A program made the position numbers and the translations under genes. From Allorhizobium paknamense (lineage in GTDB: Bacteria > Pseudomonadota > Alphaproteobacteria > Rhizobiales > Rhizobiaceae): a stretch of DNA of 64,000 nt. Below are positions 18,172 to 26,700 of this stretch, one piece after another. The notes under the pieces are model-generated. The model was not told the DNA's origin, ran no database searches, and saw only the letters and a list, made by a program, of their open reading frames with translations. The DNA lies in contig NZ_JAUSWH010000001.1 in NCBI RefSeq assembly GCF_030815125.1, positions 372,001 through 436,000 of the forward strand. Reading direction: 5' to 3'. Each line of letters opens with the position of its first letter. Positions within the stretch are counted from its first letter, which is position 1.

Positions 18172-19377
18172 GTGGTCCACCTATCGCCTGAAAGCAACAG
18201 CGTCCATCACACGTCCGAGCCAACCATGCTGACGGTGGAGTTGCACCGCGCCATGGAGCCGCTGGAGCGGGAATGGCGGCTTTTGCAGAGGGACAATTAC
18301 GCATCCCTGCATCAGGGCTATGACTGGTGCAGGGCCTGGACAAAGACCCATGGCAGCCACCTCGCCATTTTGCGCGGTCGCATGCAGGGCGAAACCGTAT
18401 TTATCCTGCCGCTGGAAGTGGTGCGGACCGGTCTTGTACGGCAGGCGCAGTTCATCGGCACGCGCTTCACCAATATCAATACGGGCCTGTTTACCCCCTG
18501 CTACCGCAGCACCGCGGATGCTGCCCGGCAGAAAATATTGGTGGATGCCATTTCCAAGGCACTGAAGGACGAGGCCGATCTTGTAGCGCTCACCAATATC
18601 CCGTTCGACTGGCGGGGGGAGCGCCATCCCTTTGCAGGGGTGAATGCGGTGGAGCACCAGAATCACAGTTTCCAACTGCCGCTCAGCGGCAGCATGGCCG
18701 AAACGATCGCCCCGCTGAATGCCAAGCGCCGCCGCAAGAAATATCGCAATCAATTGCGCAAGATCGAAGCGGCAGGCGGCTTCGATCATGTCGTCGCCTC
18801 CGGCGAGGACGAAAAAACTGCCCTTCTCGAATGTTTCTTTCGCCAGAAAGCGGATCGCTTCCGGTCCCTCGGGCTGCCGAATGTCTTTCAGGCCCCGGAG
18901 ACGCAGGCGTTCTTCCACCTCGTCACACAAATGTCCTCCGGCGGCTATGATGTGCCGCTGGAACTGCATGCCATCAGAATGCGCGGTGCGCTGGACGGGC
19001 AAATCGCGGCCATTGCCGGCCTGTCGCGAAAGGGAGATCACATCATCTGCCAGTTTGGCTCCATCGATGAAGCCCTGGCGCCGGAAGCAAGCCCGGGCGA
19101 ACTGCTGTTCTGGCTGGTGATCGAACAGGCCCTGGAAGATGGCGTCGCCCTCTTCGATTTCGGCCTTGGCGACCAGCCCTATAAGCGCCGCTGGTGCAGC
19201 ATCGAAACCGTTCAGCACGACGTTCTGTTGCCAATCACCACCGCAGGGCGGCTCGCCGCCCTTGCCCATCGCGGCGTGACCCGCACCAAGACGATAATCA
19301 AGGGCAATCCGCATCTTTACGCCCTGATCCAGAGGTTCAGGGCGGAGAAAGATGCCAAAACCGCGGAAGAAGAGTAA
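18172..19377 (+). CDS. GNAT-superfamily polysaccharide acyltransferase (BioF2/CelD-like)
   Basis: 401 residues from a GTG; an ATG at 18226 (MLTVELHRAMEPLEREW) is an equally good start and is where homology would begin. The central and C-terminal part has the Acetyltransferase_6 pattern: KRRRKKYRNQLRKIEAAG, GELLFWLVIEQALEDG and FDFGLGDQPYKRRW. Relatives acylate or otherwise modify cell-surface glycans; Caulobacter HfsK, acting on holdfast, is one. It is the first gene of the polysaccharide locus and is convergent with the co-polymerase gene, with a 3-bp gap. Confidence 0.85.
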   Translation: MVHLSPESNSVHHTSEPTMLTVELHRAMEPLEREWRLLQRDNYASLHQGYDWCRAWTKTHGSHLAILRGRMQGETVFILPLEVVRTGLVRQAQFIGTRFTNINTGLFTPCYRSTADAARQKILVDAISKALKDEADLVALTNIPFDWRGERHPFAGVNAVEHQNHSFQLPLSGSMAETIAPLNAKRRRKKYRNQLRKIEAAGGFDHVVASGEDEKTALLECFFRQKADRFRSLGLPNVFQAPETQAFFHLVTQMSSGGYDVPLELHAIRMRGALDGQIAAIAGLSRKGDHIICQFGSIDEALAPEASPGELLFWLVIEQALEDGVALFDFGLGDQPYKRRWCSIETVQHDVLLPITTAGRLAALAHRGVTRTKTIIKGNPHLYALIQRFRAEKDAKTAEEE

Positions 19378-19380
19378 GAA

Positions 19381-21579
19381 TTATACCGCCTTACCGAAAC
19401 TGCGCTCCTCCACCGCGTCGGACGGCAGATCGGCCTTGTCGCTCATCAGCAGCACATCGCTCTGGCCAATGGCGTCAAACGCCTCCATCAGCGCCGCTAG
19501 CCCCTCTTCCTGCGGCTCGGGTATGGAGAGGATGATTTCCTGCTCGCGGCCACGGCACAGCCGGGCGATATTGTCTACACTTGCGGCCCCGCATTCCACC
19601 AGCACCAGATCATAGGCATCGGCAAGCGCATCGGTAATCATCGACAGACGGTCGATGCCGCGCAGCGCCTGACGAATGTCGCTTGCGCCCTGCGGCACGA
19701 TATGCGCGGGCGAAAGCCGATCCGGGTGGATCGTCTCGCCAAAGGCGGCATCGCCGCAGAGAAGATCGGTCACGCCCGGCAGATCGGGATGCGCCGCCAT
19801 CAACAGGGTCGGACAAGCAGAGCCGGTCATATCGATCAGGATGACGCTGCGCCCGGCTTCCGCCACCTCGCGCGCCAGCATGACGGTGGCCGCAGAGCCC
19901 TCATCGCCGCCGGGCGACAGAACAATGGCCTTGGAAACGCCGCGCTTGGAAAGATACCGCGCCACCGAGGCAATCGAAAATTCGCTTTCCGCAGGAAGCG
20001 GTGCTGACTTAATGTCAGTACTCTCCCCTTCGGCGAGCGCCGTTGCAGCCGAGGCGGCAATGGCGGGCTCTAAAGGGCGGTGAGCAGGCTCGGGAGCGTG
20101 CGGGAAGGCCGTTGGCTCCACCTCGGGCTCTTCCCGGCGGCGGATCGGGCCACGGCCCGGCAGCGGCACCGGACCGACCGGCTTCAACGCCCTGCCGCTG
20201 AAGAGTTCCAGAATCATGATGATGACGGTGCTGACCACGAAGGTCGCCACACCAGCGACGATGGTGATGGGGAGAACCTTGGGAAAGTTCGGCTCGCCCG
20301 GCTCCATGGCACGGGAAATCACCCGCGCATCCGCAGGCGTCGCATTGGGATCGATCCGGCTGGAGGCTTCCCGGTAGCGAGCCAGATAGGTTTCCAGCAA
20401 TTGCCGCTGCGCGGCAGCTTCGCGCTCCAGCGCCTTCAGCCCCACTTCCTTCTCACCCGCCGTCGCCGTGTCGGTCTTGATCGTCGCAAGCTGCTGCATC
20501 AACTGCTGCTCTTTCAGCCGGGCGATATTGGCGTCATTCTCCACATTGGAGAGCAGCTTGCGCGTCTCCGTCTGGATTTGCGTTTCCATGCTGGCAAGCT
20601 GCGCCTTCAGCGCCTTGAGACGCGGATGATTGTCGAGAAGCGTGATCGACAGGTCGGAAATCTGCGCCTTCAGCGCCGCCTCGCTCTGTTTCAGGCTCTG
20701 TATGGCGGGCGAGGCCATGACCACATCGAGATCATCCGGCGCCCTGCCGCTTTTCACGGCGGCCTTCAGGTTTTCCAGCCGCGCTTCGGCATTGGCGCGA
20801 TCCGCCCTCACCCGCACCAGTTCGGCGGAGATATCGTTGAGTTGCCGCGAGGCGAAGGAACTGGCATCGCCAGCCGGAATGAGATCGGAGGATTTGCGGT
20901 AATCGGCGATCTTCTGCTCGGCATCGGCAACCTTCTGGCGCAGATTGGCGATTTCCGGCTCCAGCCAGCGGGCGGCATCTTCATTGCTGTCGAGCTTGGC
21001 GCCGCTTTGCACGGCGAGATAGACATTGACCATGGCATTGGGAATGGCCGCCGCCAGCTTCGGATCCTTGGAGGAGAACTCCACCCCGATAACGCGGGAT
21101 TTTTCCACCTGATAGACCTGCAGCTTGTCCAGGAAGGTCTTGATCACCCGGTCTTCCGGCTTCAACTCCAGCGGGTTCTTCTTCAGATGCAGCATGACCA
21201 TCAGGTCGCTCAGCGCCGATGGATGCAGATCGGGATCGAATTCCTTCAATTCATAAAGCTTCAGATCCTTCACCACCTGCCGGATGAGATCGGCGGAGCG
21301 GAAAAGCTGGACCTGGCTTGCGATATTCAACTCATCGAGAACCGGCTCGGAGGCCGCGGATTTTGCGTTTTCGGCATCGTAATTCGGCGCGCGCGGCTCG
21401 ATCAGCACCGTGGTTTCGGCGCGATAGGTCGGCTTGATGAGGCTTGCACCGGCAAAGGCCGCCCCCGCCATCAGGCAGGTGATCAGTGCAACCCTGCCCT
21501 TGCGCTGCCAGACGGCGCGCAGAAGCTGGGCCAAGTCGATGTCGACATCCTGATCCGCTGTGTTCGGTCCAACCGGCAT
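19381..21579 (-). CDS. Polysaccharide co-polymerase (Wzz/GumC type) with degenerate tyrosine-kinase domain
   Basis: 732 residues. The Wzz domain starts at residue 12, with membrane helices at about 30-49 and 435-458. Between them is a long periplasmic coiled-coil region (about 205-400). A Pro-rich segment precedes the second helix. The cytoplasmic C-terminus (about 535-720) has the fold order of a BY-kinase, but the P-loop reads SPGGDEGSAA (555-564), lacking the GK[ST], and there is no C-terminal tyrosine cluster. It is probably a chain-length and export regulator without kinase activity. Divergent from the Wza-like gene, with a 214-bp shared promoter region. Confidence 0.9.
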   Translation of the reverse strand: MPVGPNTADQDVDIDLAQLLRAVWQRKGRVALITCLMAGAAFAGASLIKPTYRAETTVLIEPRAPNYDAENAKSAASEPVLDELNIASQVQLFRSADLIRQVVKDLKLYELKEFDPDLHPSALSDLMVMLHLKKNPLELKPEDRVIKTFLDKLQVYQVEKSRVIGVEFSSKDPKLAAAIPNAMVNVYLAVQSGAKLDSNEDAARWLEPEIANLRQKVADAEQKIADYRKSSDLIPAGDASSFASRQLNDISAELVRVRADRANAEARLENLKAAVKSGRAPDDLDVVMASPAIQSLKQSEAALKAQISDLSITLLDNHPRLKALKAQLASMETQIQTETRKLLSNVENDANIARLKEQQLMQQLATIKTDTATAGEKEVGLKALEREAAAQRQLLETYLARYREASSRIDPNATPADARVISRAMEPGEPNFPKVLPITIVAGVATFVVSTVIIMILELFSGRALKPVGPVPLPGRGPIRRREEPEVEPTAFPHAPEPAHRPLEPAIAASAATALAEGESTDIKSAPLPAESEFSIASVARYLSKRGVSKAIVLSPGGDEGSAATVMLAREVAEAGRSVILIDMTGSACPTLLMAAHPDLPGVTDLLCGDAAFGETIHPDRLSPAHIVPQGASDIRQALRGIDRLSMITDALADAYDLVLVECGAASVDNIARLCRGREQEIILSIPEPQEEGLAALMEAFDAIGQSDVLLMSDKADLPSDAVEERSFGKAV

Positions 21580-21592
21580 TCCGGCGCTCCTT

Positions 21593-21620
21593 TAGGGTCA
21601 AAACTCAATCAGGATGGGTG
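21593..21620. repeat. Solo terminal fragment of the 268-bp MITE family
   Basis: TA followed by GGGTCAAAACTCAATCAGGA and GGGTG matches the first 28 bp of the elements at 27908 and 33909, then similarity stops. The other end is absent. It lies 14 bp upstream of the co-polymerase start codon. Confidence 0.8.
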
Positions 21621-21793
21621 ATTTGCGCGCGCTCCGCCTGAGCGCACGCCCGAATGTAACGCGACCGTAAATCAACATGGTAACTCAAGGGTTAATTCGA
21701 GAAATATCAGTCTTCGGGCATGCTACTTTACGCTCCGTTAACCATAATCACCGATAAGAGACCCATTCTGACTGGGAGCGCGACTGCAAAACC

Positions 21794-22357
21794 ATGGCGA
21801 AACGTCTGTTTCTGGCACTTGCCGCCCTGCTTTGCCTTTGCGTTGCAGGCTGCTCGACCTACCGGCCCGCGCCGAAGGTCTTCAATGAGGCGACCATCCA
21901 GCCCTACCGGCTGGACAGCGGCGACCGGCTGCGTGTCACCGTTTTCGAGCAGGCAAGCCTGACCAATACCTATACCGTGGACCAGGCCGGTTACATTGCC
22001 TTTCCGCTTGTCGGCCAGGTGGCCGCACGCGGCCTGACGCTGCCGCAGCTTGAAAACGCGCTGGCCCAGAAGCTGCGCCAGGGCTATCTGCGCAATCCCG
22101 ATGTCAGCATCGAGGTGGATCGCTACCGGTCTATCTTCGTCATGGGCGAAGTGGGCCAGCCGGGGCAATACAGCTATGTGCCGGGCATGACGGTGCTAAA
22201 TGCCGTGGCGGTCGCGGGCGGTTTTACCAGCCGTGCCAACCAGCGGGACGTGGATGTGACGCGCAAGGTCAACGGCACCATTGCCACCGGCCGGGTGCCG
22301 GTGACCGATCCGATCCTGGCGGGAGATACGCTTTACGTACGTGAACGGCTGTTCTGA
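21794..22357 (+). CDS. Wza-like polysaccharide export lipoprotein
   Basis: 187 residues. A lipoprotein signal peptide ends in the lipobox VAGC, with Cys20 as the lipid site. The poly-export domain begins at YRLDSGDRLRVTVFEQ (about 38) and one SLBB-type domain follows at VMGEVGQPGQYSYVPGMTV (about 115). It is shorter than E. coli Wza and belongs to the small single-SLBB outer-membrane exporters seen in rhizobia and Caulobacter (HfsD type). Its stop overlaps the next ATG (TGATG), so it is translationally coupled with the glycosyltransferase. Confidence 0.92.
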   Translation: MAKRLFLALAALLCLCVAGCSTYRPAPKVFNEATIQPYRLDSGDRLRVTVFEQASLTNTYTVDQAGYIAFPLVGQVAARGLTLPQLENALAQKLRQGYLRNPDVSIEVDRYRSIFVMGEVGQPGQYSYVPGMTVLNAVAVAGGFTSRANQRDVDVTRKVNGTIATGRVPVTDPILAGDTLYVRERLF

Positions 22358-23526
22358 TGCAGGAAGCCCGCCCGCTTCGCATCATCCACTGCTTCCGCTC
22401 GCCCATTGGCGGTATTTTCCGCCATGTCCGCGATCTGGTGGAGCAGCATGATGCGGCGGGCCATGAGGTGGGCGTGATCTGCGACAGCCTGACGGGCGGG
22501 GCTTATGAACAAGCGCTTTTCGAAGCGCTGACACCGAGGCTGAAGCTTGGCCTCACCCGTCTGCCGATCCGGCGGGCGGTTGGATTTGGCGATATCGGCG
22601 CGGCTCATGCCTGCTATCGCCAGATCAAGAGTTTGCGACCGGATGTTCTGCATGGTCATGGCGCCAAGGGTGGCGCTCTGGCCCGGATCATCGGTTCAGT
22701 GCTGCGGGTGCAAGGGTCTCGCGTTGCCCGCTTCTATTCGCCCCATGGGGGCAGTCTGCATTACCGCAAGCGAACGCTTGCGGGCGAAGCCATCTTTGCG
22801 CTGGAACGGCTGCTGGAGCGCCAGACGGAGGGTATTGCCTTCGTCTGCGCCCATGAGCAGCGGGATTATGTGCGCAAGGTGGGGCCGCCGCGCCACACCT
22901 TCCGGCTGATCCATAACGGCATTGCCGAGGCCGAATTCGCGCCCGTGCCGCCCGCCGCCAATGCCGTGGATTTCGGCTTCATCGGCATGCTGCGCGACCT
23001 GAAAGGCCCGGATGTCTTCATCGATGCCTTTCAGCGCACGGAACGCCGTCTTGAAAGGCCGCTCTCCGCCGTAATCGTCGGCGACGGGCCGGATCGCGAC
23101 AGATATGCCGGCATGATCGAAAAGCGCGGCCTCGGGCGGCGCATCCACCTCTTGCCTGCCATGCGCGTTGCGGAAGCGTTTCAGTTGACCGATATCGTCG
23201 TGGTGCCAAGCCGGGCGGAATCCTTTCCCTATATCGTGCTGGAGGCCGTGGCGGCTGGAAAGTCGGTCATTGCCAGCCGCGTCGGTGGCATTCCGGAAGC
23301 GTTGGGCAAGGAGAGCGCAGCCCTGGTGCCGCCTGACGATCCCGACCGGCTCTCTGCCGTCATGACCGAGGCGCTCACCTCGCCCGGCTGGAAGGCCCGC
23401 ACCATGCCAGAGCATGAGGCGTTTCATCAGCGTTTCTCCGCAGCCACCATGGCCGCGAACATGCTGGAGCTTTACAGATCGCAAATGCCGGAGGAACGGG
23501 AAGCCCCCTCCCGCCCCGTTTTGTAA
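22357..23526 (+). CDS. Glycosyltransferase family 4
   Basis: 389 residues, GT-B fold. The N-terminal half shows HCFRSPIGGIFRHVRDLVE and HGHGAKGGALARI. The C-terminal nucleotide-sugar half has GFIGMLRDLKGPDVFIDAF, VVPSRAESFPYIVLEAVAAG and the E-x7-E type retaining motif. It should add one sugar to the lipid-linked repeat unit on the cytoplasmic face. The start overlaps the stop of the Wza-like gene. Donor sugar cannot be read from sequence. Confidence 0.93.
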   Translation: MQEARPLRIIHCFRSPIGGIFRHVRDLVEQHDAAGHEVGVICDSLTGGAYEQALFEALTPRLKLGLTRLPIRRAVGFGDIGAAHACYRQIKSLRPDVLHGHGAKGGALARIIGSVLRVQGSRVARFYSPHGGSLHYRKRTLAGEAIFALERLLERQTEGIAFVCAHEQRDYVRKVGPPRHTFRLIHNGIAEAEFAPVPPAANAVDFGFIGMLRDLKGPDVFIDAFQRTERRLERPLSAVIVGDGPDRDRYAGMIEKRGLGRRIHLLPAMRVAEAFQLTDIVVVPSRAESFPYIVLEAVAAGKSVIASRVGGIPEALGKESAALVPPDDPDRLSAVMTEALTSPGWKARTMPEHEAFHQRFSAATMAANMLELYRSQMPEEREAPSRPVL

Positions 23527-23833
23527 CAGGCTTTGGCCGGTAACTAAAAAACCACCATTTTAACTAGGTGTTTCTTAGCGTCTCTCCGCTATGGCTTGCT
23601 AATGCATGGCGCGCAAAAGTGTTCAGCGGTTTTGCGGGAACGTCATGCCCAGGAATAAGACTTGAAGCGTGCCTCGGGAAACCGGGATTGAGAAGCACGC
23701 TTCAGGCCATGCGGGTCATGCGCATGAGGCGCAGCAGGCAGATGGACACCGGCAAAGGCGGCACGCCTTTACCGGACCTGACCATACCGCCCGCCGCTCT
23801 TGCGTGACATGCCCTGCCGGAGGGATGTCGGTC
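23527..23833. other. Intergenic region with a diverged family 2 repeat
   Basis: 307 bp between two polysaccharide genes. The 23598-23672 part (TAATGCATGGCGCGCAAAAG, then CAGCGGTTTTGCG) is a diverged family 2 repeat; the rest shows no gene. The frame open across it lacks a ribosome site until 23825. Confidence 0.55.
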
Positions 23834-25369
23834 ATGAGCAATCTTGAATCTCTGGATGTTGCGAAATTGCGCCGCAAACTGCGGGAAACCGCGGAAGCGG
23901 CGGGCGACGTGACGCTGGCGGAAACGACGCTGTCACCGGCAGCCAACCGGGTTGCCAGCCAGTTTCGCGAGACGCACAAATCTCCGGCCATGCTGATCGG
24001 CCAGCTCGGCATTTTCGAATTCACGCTGTTGCTTGCGCTGACGATCCTGGGCCTGGTTCTCACTGCGGGAACCGATGGTATTCTACCGCAACTGGGCATC
24101 GCCGCCGCCATCGCCTTTGGCTACAGCCTGCTCAGCCACATGGCGGACAGCTATCAGATCACCACGCTGCGCCAGCCGCTGCGCTCGGTCAAACGCTGCA
24201 TCATTGCACTGGTGCTGAGCTTTGCGCTGGCGGGCATCACAACGCCTGTGCTTGCGCCAACACCGTTTCTGATGTCCTGGCTGCCCGGCACCGGGCTTGC
24301 CGCCTGCCTGATCTTCGGCCTTGGCCGTTTCGCTCTGGCGCTGGCGCTGAAGCGCTGGACGCGCAACGGGCTGATCGAACGCCGCGCCGTCATCGTCGGC
24401 GGCGGCGAGCCCGCCAAGCAGTTGATCCGCGCACTGGAACAGCAGGAAGACAACGATATCCGCATCTGCGGCATTTTCGACGATCGCGGCGGCGACCGTT
24501 CGCCCAATATCGTCGCCGGTTATCCCAAGCTCGGCACCGTGGCGGAACTGGTGGAATTTGCCCGCGGCACCCGCATCGACATGCTGATCATCTCGCTGCC
24601 GATCAGCGCCGAGGATCGCATTCTGCAATTGCTGAAAAAGCTCTGGGTGTTGCCGGTGGACATCCGGCTGGCGGCCCATGCCAACAATCTGCGTTTCCGG
24701 CCCCGCTCCTATTCCCATGTCGGCGAAGTGCCGATGCTGGACCTGATGGACAAGCCGATCCGCGACTGGGATTCCGTGGCCAAGCGCGCTTTTGACCTGT
24801 TCTTCGCCACGCTCGCCATCCTGCTGCTCTGGCCGGTGATGGTGGCAACGGCGCTGGCGGTAAAATTCACCTCCAAGGGGCCGGTGCTCTTCGTGCAGCG
24901 CCGCCATGGCTTCAACAATGAAGTCATCAACGTGTTGAAATTCCGCTCCATGTATACGGAGATGAGCGACCCCACCGCAAAGCTTGCGGTGACGAAAAAC
25001 GATCCGCGCGTCACGCCCGTTGGCCGCTTCATCCGCAAGACCTCGCTGGATGAATTGCCGCAACTCTTCAACGTGCTGCGCGGCGATCTTTCGCTGGTCG
25101 GTCCGCGTCCGCATGCAGTTCTCGCCCAGACCCGCGACCGGCTCTATGGCGAGATTGTCGAGGGCTATTTTGCCCGCCACCGCGTCAAACCGGGCGTCAC
25201 CGGCTGGGCGCAGATCAGCGGCTGGCGCGGCGAGGTGGATACCGATGACAAGATCAAGGCCCGCACGGCCTGCGACCTCTATTACATCGAAAACTGGTCC
25301 CTGCTGTTCGATCTCAAGATCCTGCTGCTGACCCCCATCCGCCTCATGAATACGGAAAATGCCTATTGA
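23834..25369 (+). CDS. Polyprenyl-phosphate hexose-1-phosphate transferase (initiating sugar transferase)
   Basis: 511 residues from ATG 23834, which has GGAGGG about 9 nt upstream; ATG 23825 is the alternative. Four or five N-terminal membrane helices (about 60-185) come first, then a nucleotide-binding-like CoA_binding_3 region (AVIVGGGEPAKQLIRALE). The C-terminal bacterial sugar-transferase domain has KRAFDLFFA, KFRSMYT, RKTSLDELPQLFNVL and SLVGPRPHA. It starts the repeat unit by moving hexose-1-P onto undecaprenyl phosphate. Its stop overlaps the polymerase TTG start. Confidence 0.94.
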   Translation: MSNLESLDVAKLRRKLRETAEAAGDVTLAETTLSPAANRVASQFRETHKSPAMLIGQLGIFEFTLLLALTILGLVLTAGTDGILPQLGIAAAIAFGYSLLSHMADSYQITTLRQPLRSVKRCIIALVLSFALAGITTPVLAPTPFLMSWLPGTGLAACLIFGLGRFALALALKRWTRNGLIERRAVIVGGGEPAKQLIRALEQQEDNDIRICGIFDDRGGDRSPNIVAGYPKLGTVAELVEFARGTRIDMLIISLPISAEDRILQLLKKLWVLPVDIRLAAHANNLRFRPRSYSHVGEVPMLDLMDKPIRDWDSVAKRAFDLFFATLAILLLWPVMVATALAVKFTSKGPVLFVQRRHGFNNEVINVLKFRSMYTEMSDPTAKLAVTKNDPRVTPVGRFIRKTSLDELPQLFNVLRGDLSLVGPRPHAVLAQTRDRLYGEIVEGYFARHRVKPGVTGWAQISGWRGEVDTDDKIKARTACDLYYIENWSLLFDLKILLLTPIRLMNTENAY

Positions 25370-26700
25370 GCGCCGTCGATCATCATAGCCGGGCGAGTTT
25401 CCGCCCGGGCATGGCGCTGGTCAAGCTCATCAGCAACGGCGCGGTGGCGTTCGGCGTGTTTTTGCAGGGCTTCGTCATTCACGAGCCCGCGCCGCATGAG
25501 CTTTACATGGGCCTGCTGATTCCGCTGTGGTTCCTGCTGGGGCTGAAGATTTCCCGGGCTGTGGCGCCGCTGGTCGTGCTGCTTCTCGTCTTCAATGTCG
25601 GCGGACTGATGTCTCTGACCGTCATGGACGATCTGGACGAAGGGCCGATGTACATGGCCATCTCCGCCTTCCTGGCGCTGACCTCCATGTTCTTCGCCGC
25701 CATCATCGAGGACGAGCCGAAGCGGCTGGAACTGATGTTCAAGGCCTGGGCGGCAGCCGCCGTCATCACGGCATCGCTTGGCATTCTCGGCTATTTCCAT
25801 GCCTTTCCGGGCGCGGACATTTTCACCCGCTACGACCGCGCCATGGGCGCCTTCAAGGATCCGAACGTTTTCGGCCCCTTCCTGATCGCGCCTGCGCTTT
25901 ATCTCATGCATGGCGTGCTGACCGGCAGGCTGATGGATGCGCCCTGGAAAATCCTCGGCCTGCTGATCATCGCCTTCGGCATTTTTCTCTCCTTTTCCCG
26001 CGCGGCCTGGGCGCTGTTTCTGTTCTCGGCGGTGGCCATGGTGTTCATCCTGCTGCTCAAGGAGCGCAGCACGGCCTTCCGCCTGAAAATCCTGATGCTG
26101 GCGCTGATTGCAGGCGTGCTGATGGTGACGGCGCTGGGGATTGCGCTGCAGTTCGACAAGGTCAGCGCCCTTTTCGCCAACCGCACCCAGTTGGTGCAGG
26201 ATTATGATGGCGGCCATCTCGGCCGGTTCGAACGCCACCAGATCGGCTTCCTGATGTCGATGGAAAAGCCGCTCGGCATCGGCCCCATGGTGTTCAGCAA
26301 GATCTTTCCGGAAGACGAGCACAATATCTGGCTGAAATGCCTGACGAGCTATGGCTGGCTGGGGCTTGCCTGCTTCGTCTCGCTGCTGGCCTGGAGCATC
26401 TGCTTCGGCTTCAAGCATCTGCTGCGGAACCGCCCGTGGCAACCCTATCTGATGATCGCCTGGATCGTGCTGATCGGCCATGCCGGTATCGGCAATGTCA
26501 TCGATATCGATCACTGGCGCCACGTCTATCTGCTGCTGGGCATTCTCTGGGGCTGCCGGGGGCTGGAGCATCGGGCCGAAAGGCGGGAACCGGTTTTCGG
26601 ACAAATCCGACGCGAAAACAAAGAACCAGAGCATCGCTTTGACCGGCAGGCTCAAAGGCTGCAACAACAACAAAATCTATCCGGGGGGATCCATGGCTGA
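25366..26700 (+). CDS. Wzy/O-antigen-ligase-like membrane protein
   Basis: 444 residues with about eleven hydrophobic helices. A long periplasmic loop (about 255-320) contains HLGRFERHQIGF, and PEDEHNIWLKCLTSYGW is the O-antigen-ligase/Wzy pattern. It probably polymerises repeat units in the periplasm. The start is taken as a TTG overlapping the previous stop (TTGA); ATG 25411 is an alternative. The last 45 or so residues (from about codon 401) are encoded by a palindromic repeat, so the native C-terminus may have been altered. Its stop overlaps the next gene by 8 bp. Confidence 0.87.
   Translation: MSAVDHHSRASFRPGMALVKLISNGAVAFGVFLQGFVIHEPAPHELYMGLLIPLWFLLGLKISRAVAPLVVLLLVFNVGGLMSLTVMDDLDEGPMYMAISAFLALTSMFFAAIIEDEPKRLELMFKAWAAAAVITASLGILGYFHAFPGADIFTRYDRAMGAFKDPNVFGPFLIAPALYLMHGVLTGRLMDAPWKILGLLIIAFGIFLSFSRAAWALFLFSAVAMVFILLLKERSTAFRLKILMLALIAGVLMVTALGIALQFDKVSALFANRTQLVQDYDGGHLGRFERHQIGFLMSMEKPLGIGPMVFSKIFPEDEHNIWLKCLTSYGWLGLACFVSLLAWSICFGFKHLLRNRPWQPYLMIAWIVLIGHAGIGNVIDIDHWRHVYLLLGILWGCRGLEHRAERREPVFGQIRRENKEPEHRFDRQAQRLQQQQNLSGGIHG
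26566..26640. repeat. Family 1b palindromic repeat inside the polymerase 3' end
   Basis: AGCATCGGGCCGAAAGG, CGGTTTTCGGACAAATCCGA and GCGAAAAC closely match the element inside the BtuD-like gene at 30057-30163. It is read in frame as the C-terminal tail of the polymerase. Confidence 0.7.
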
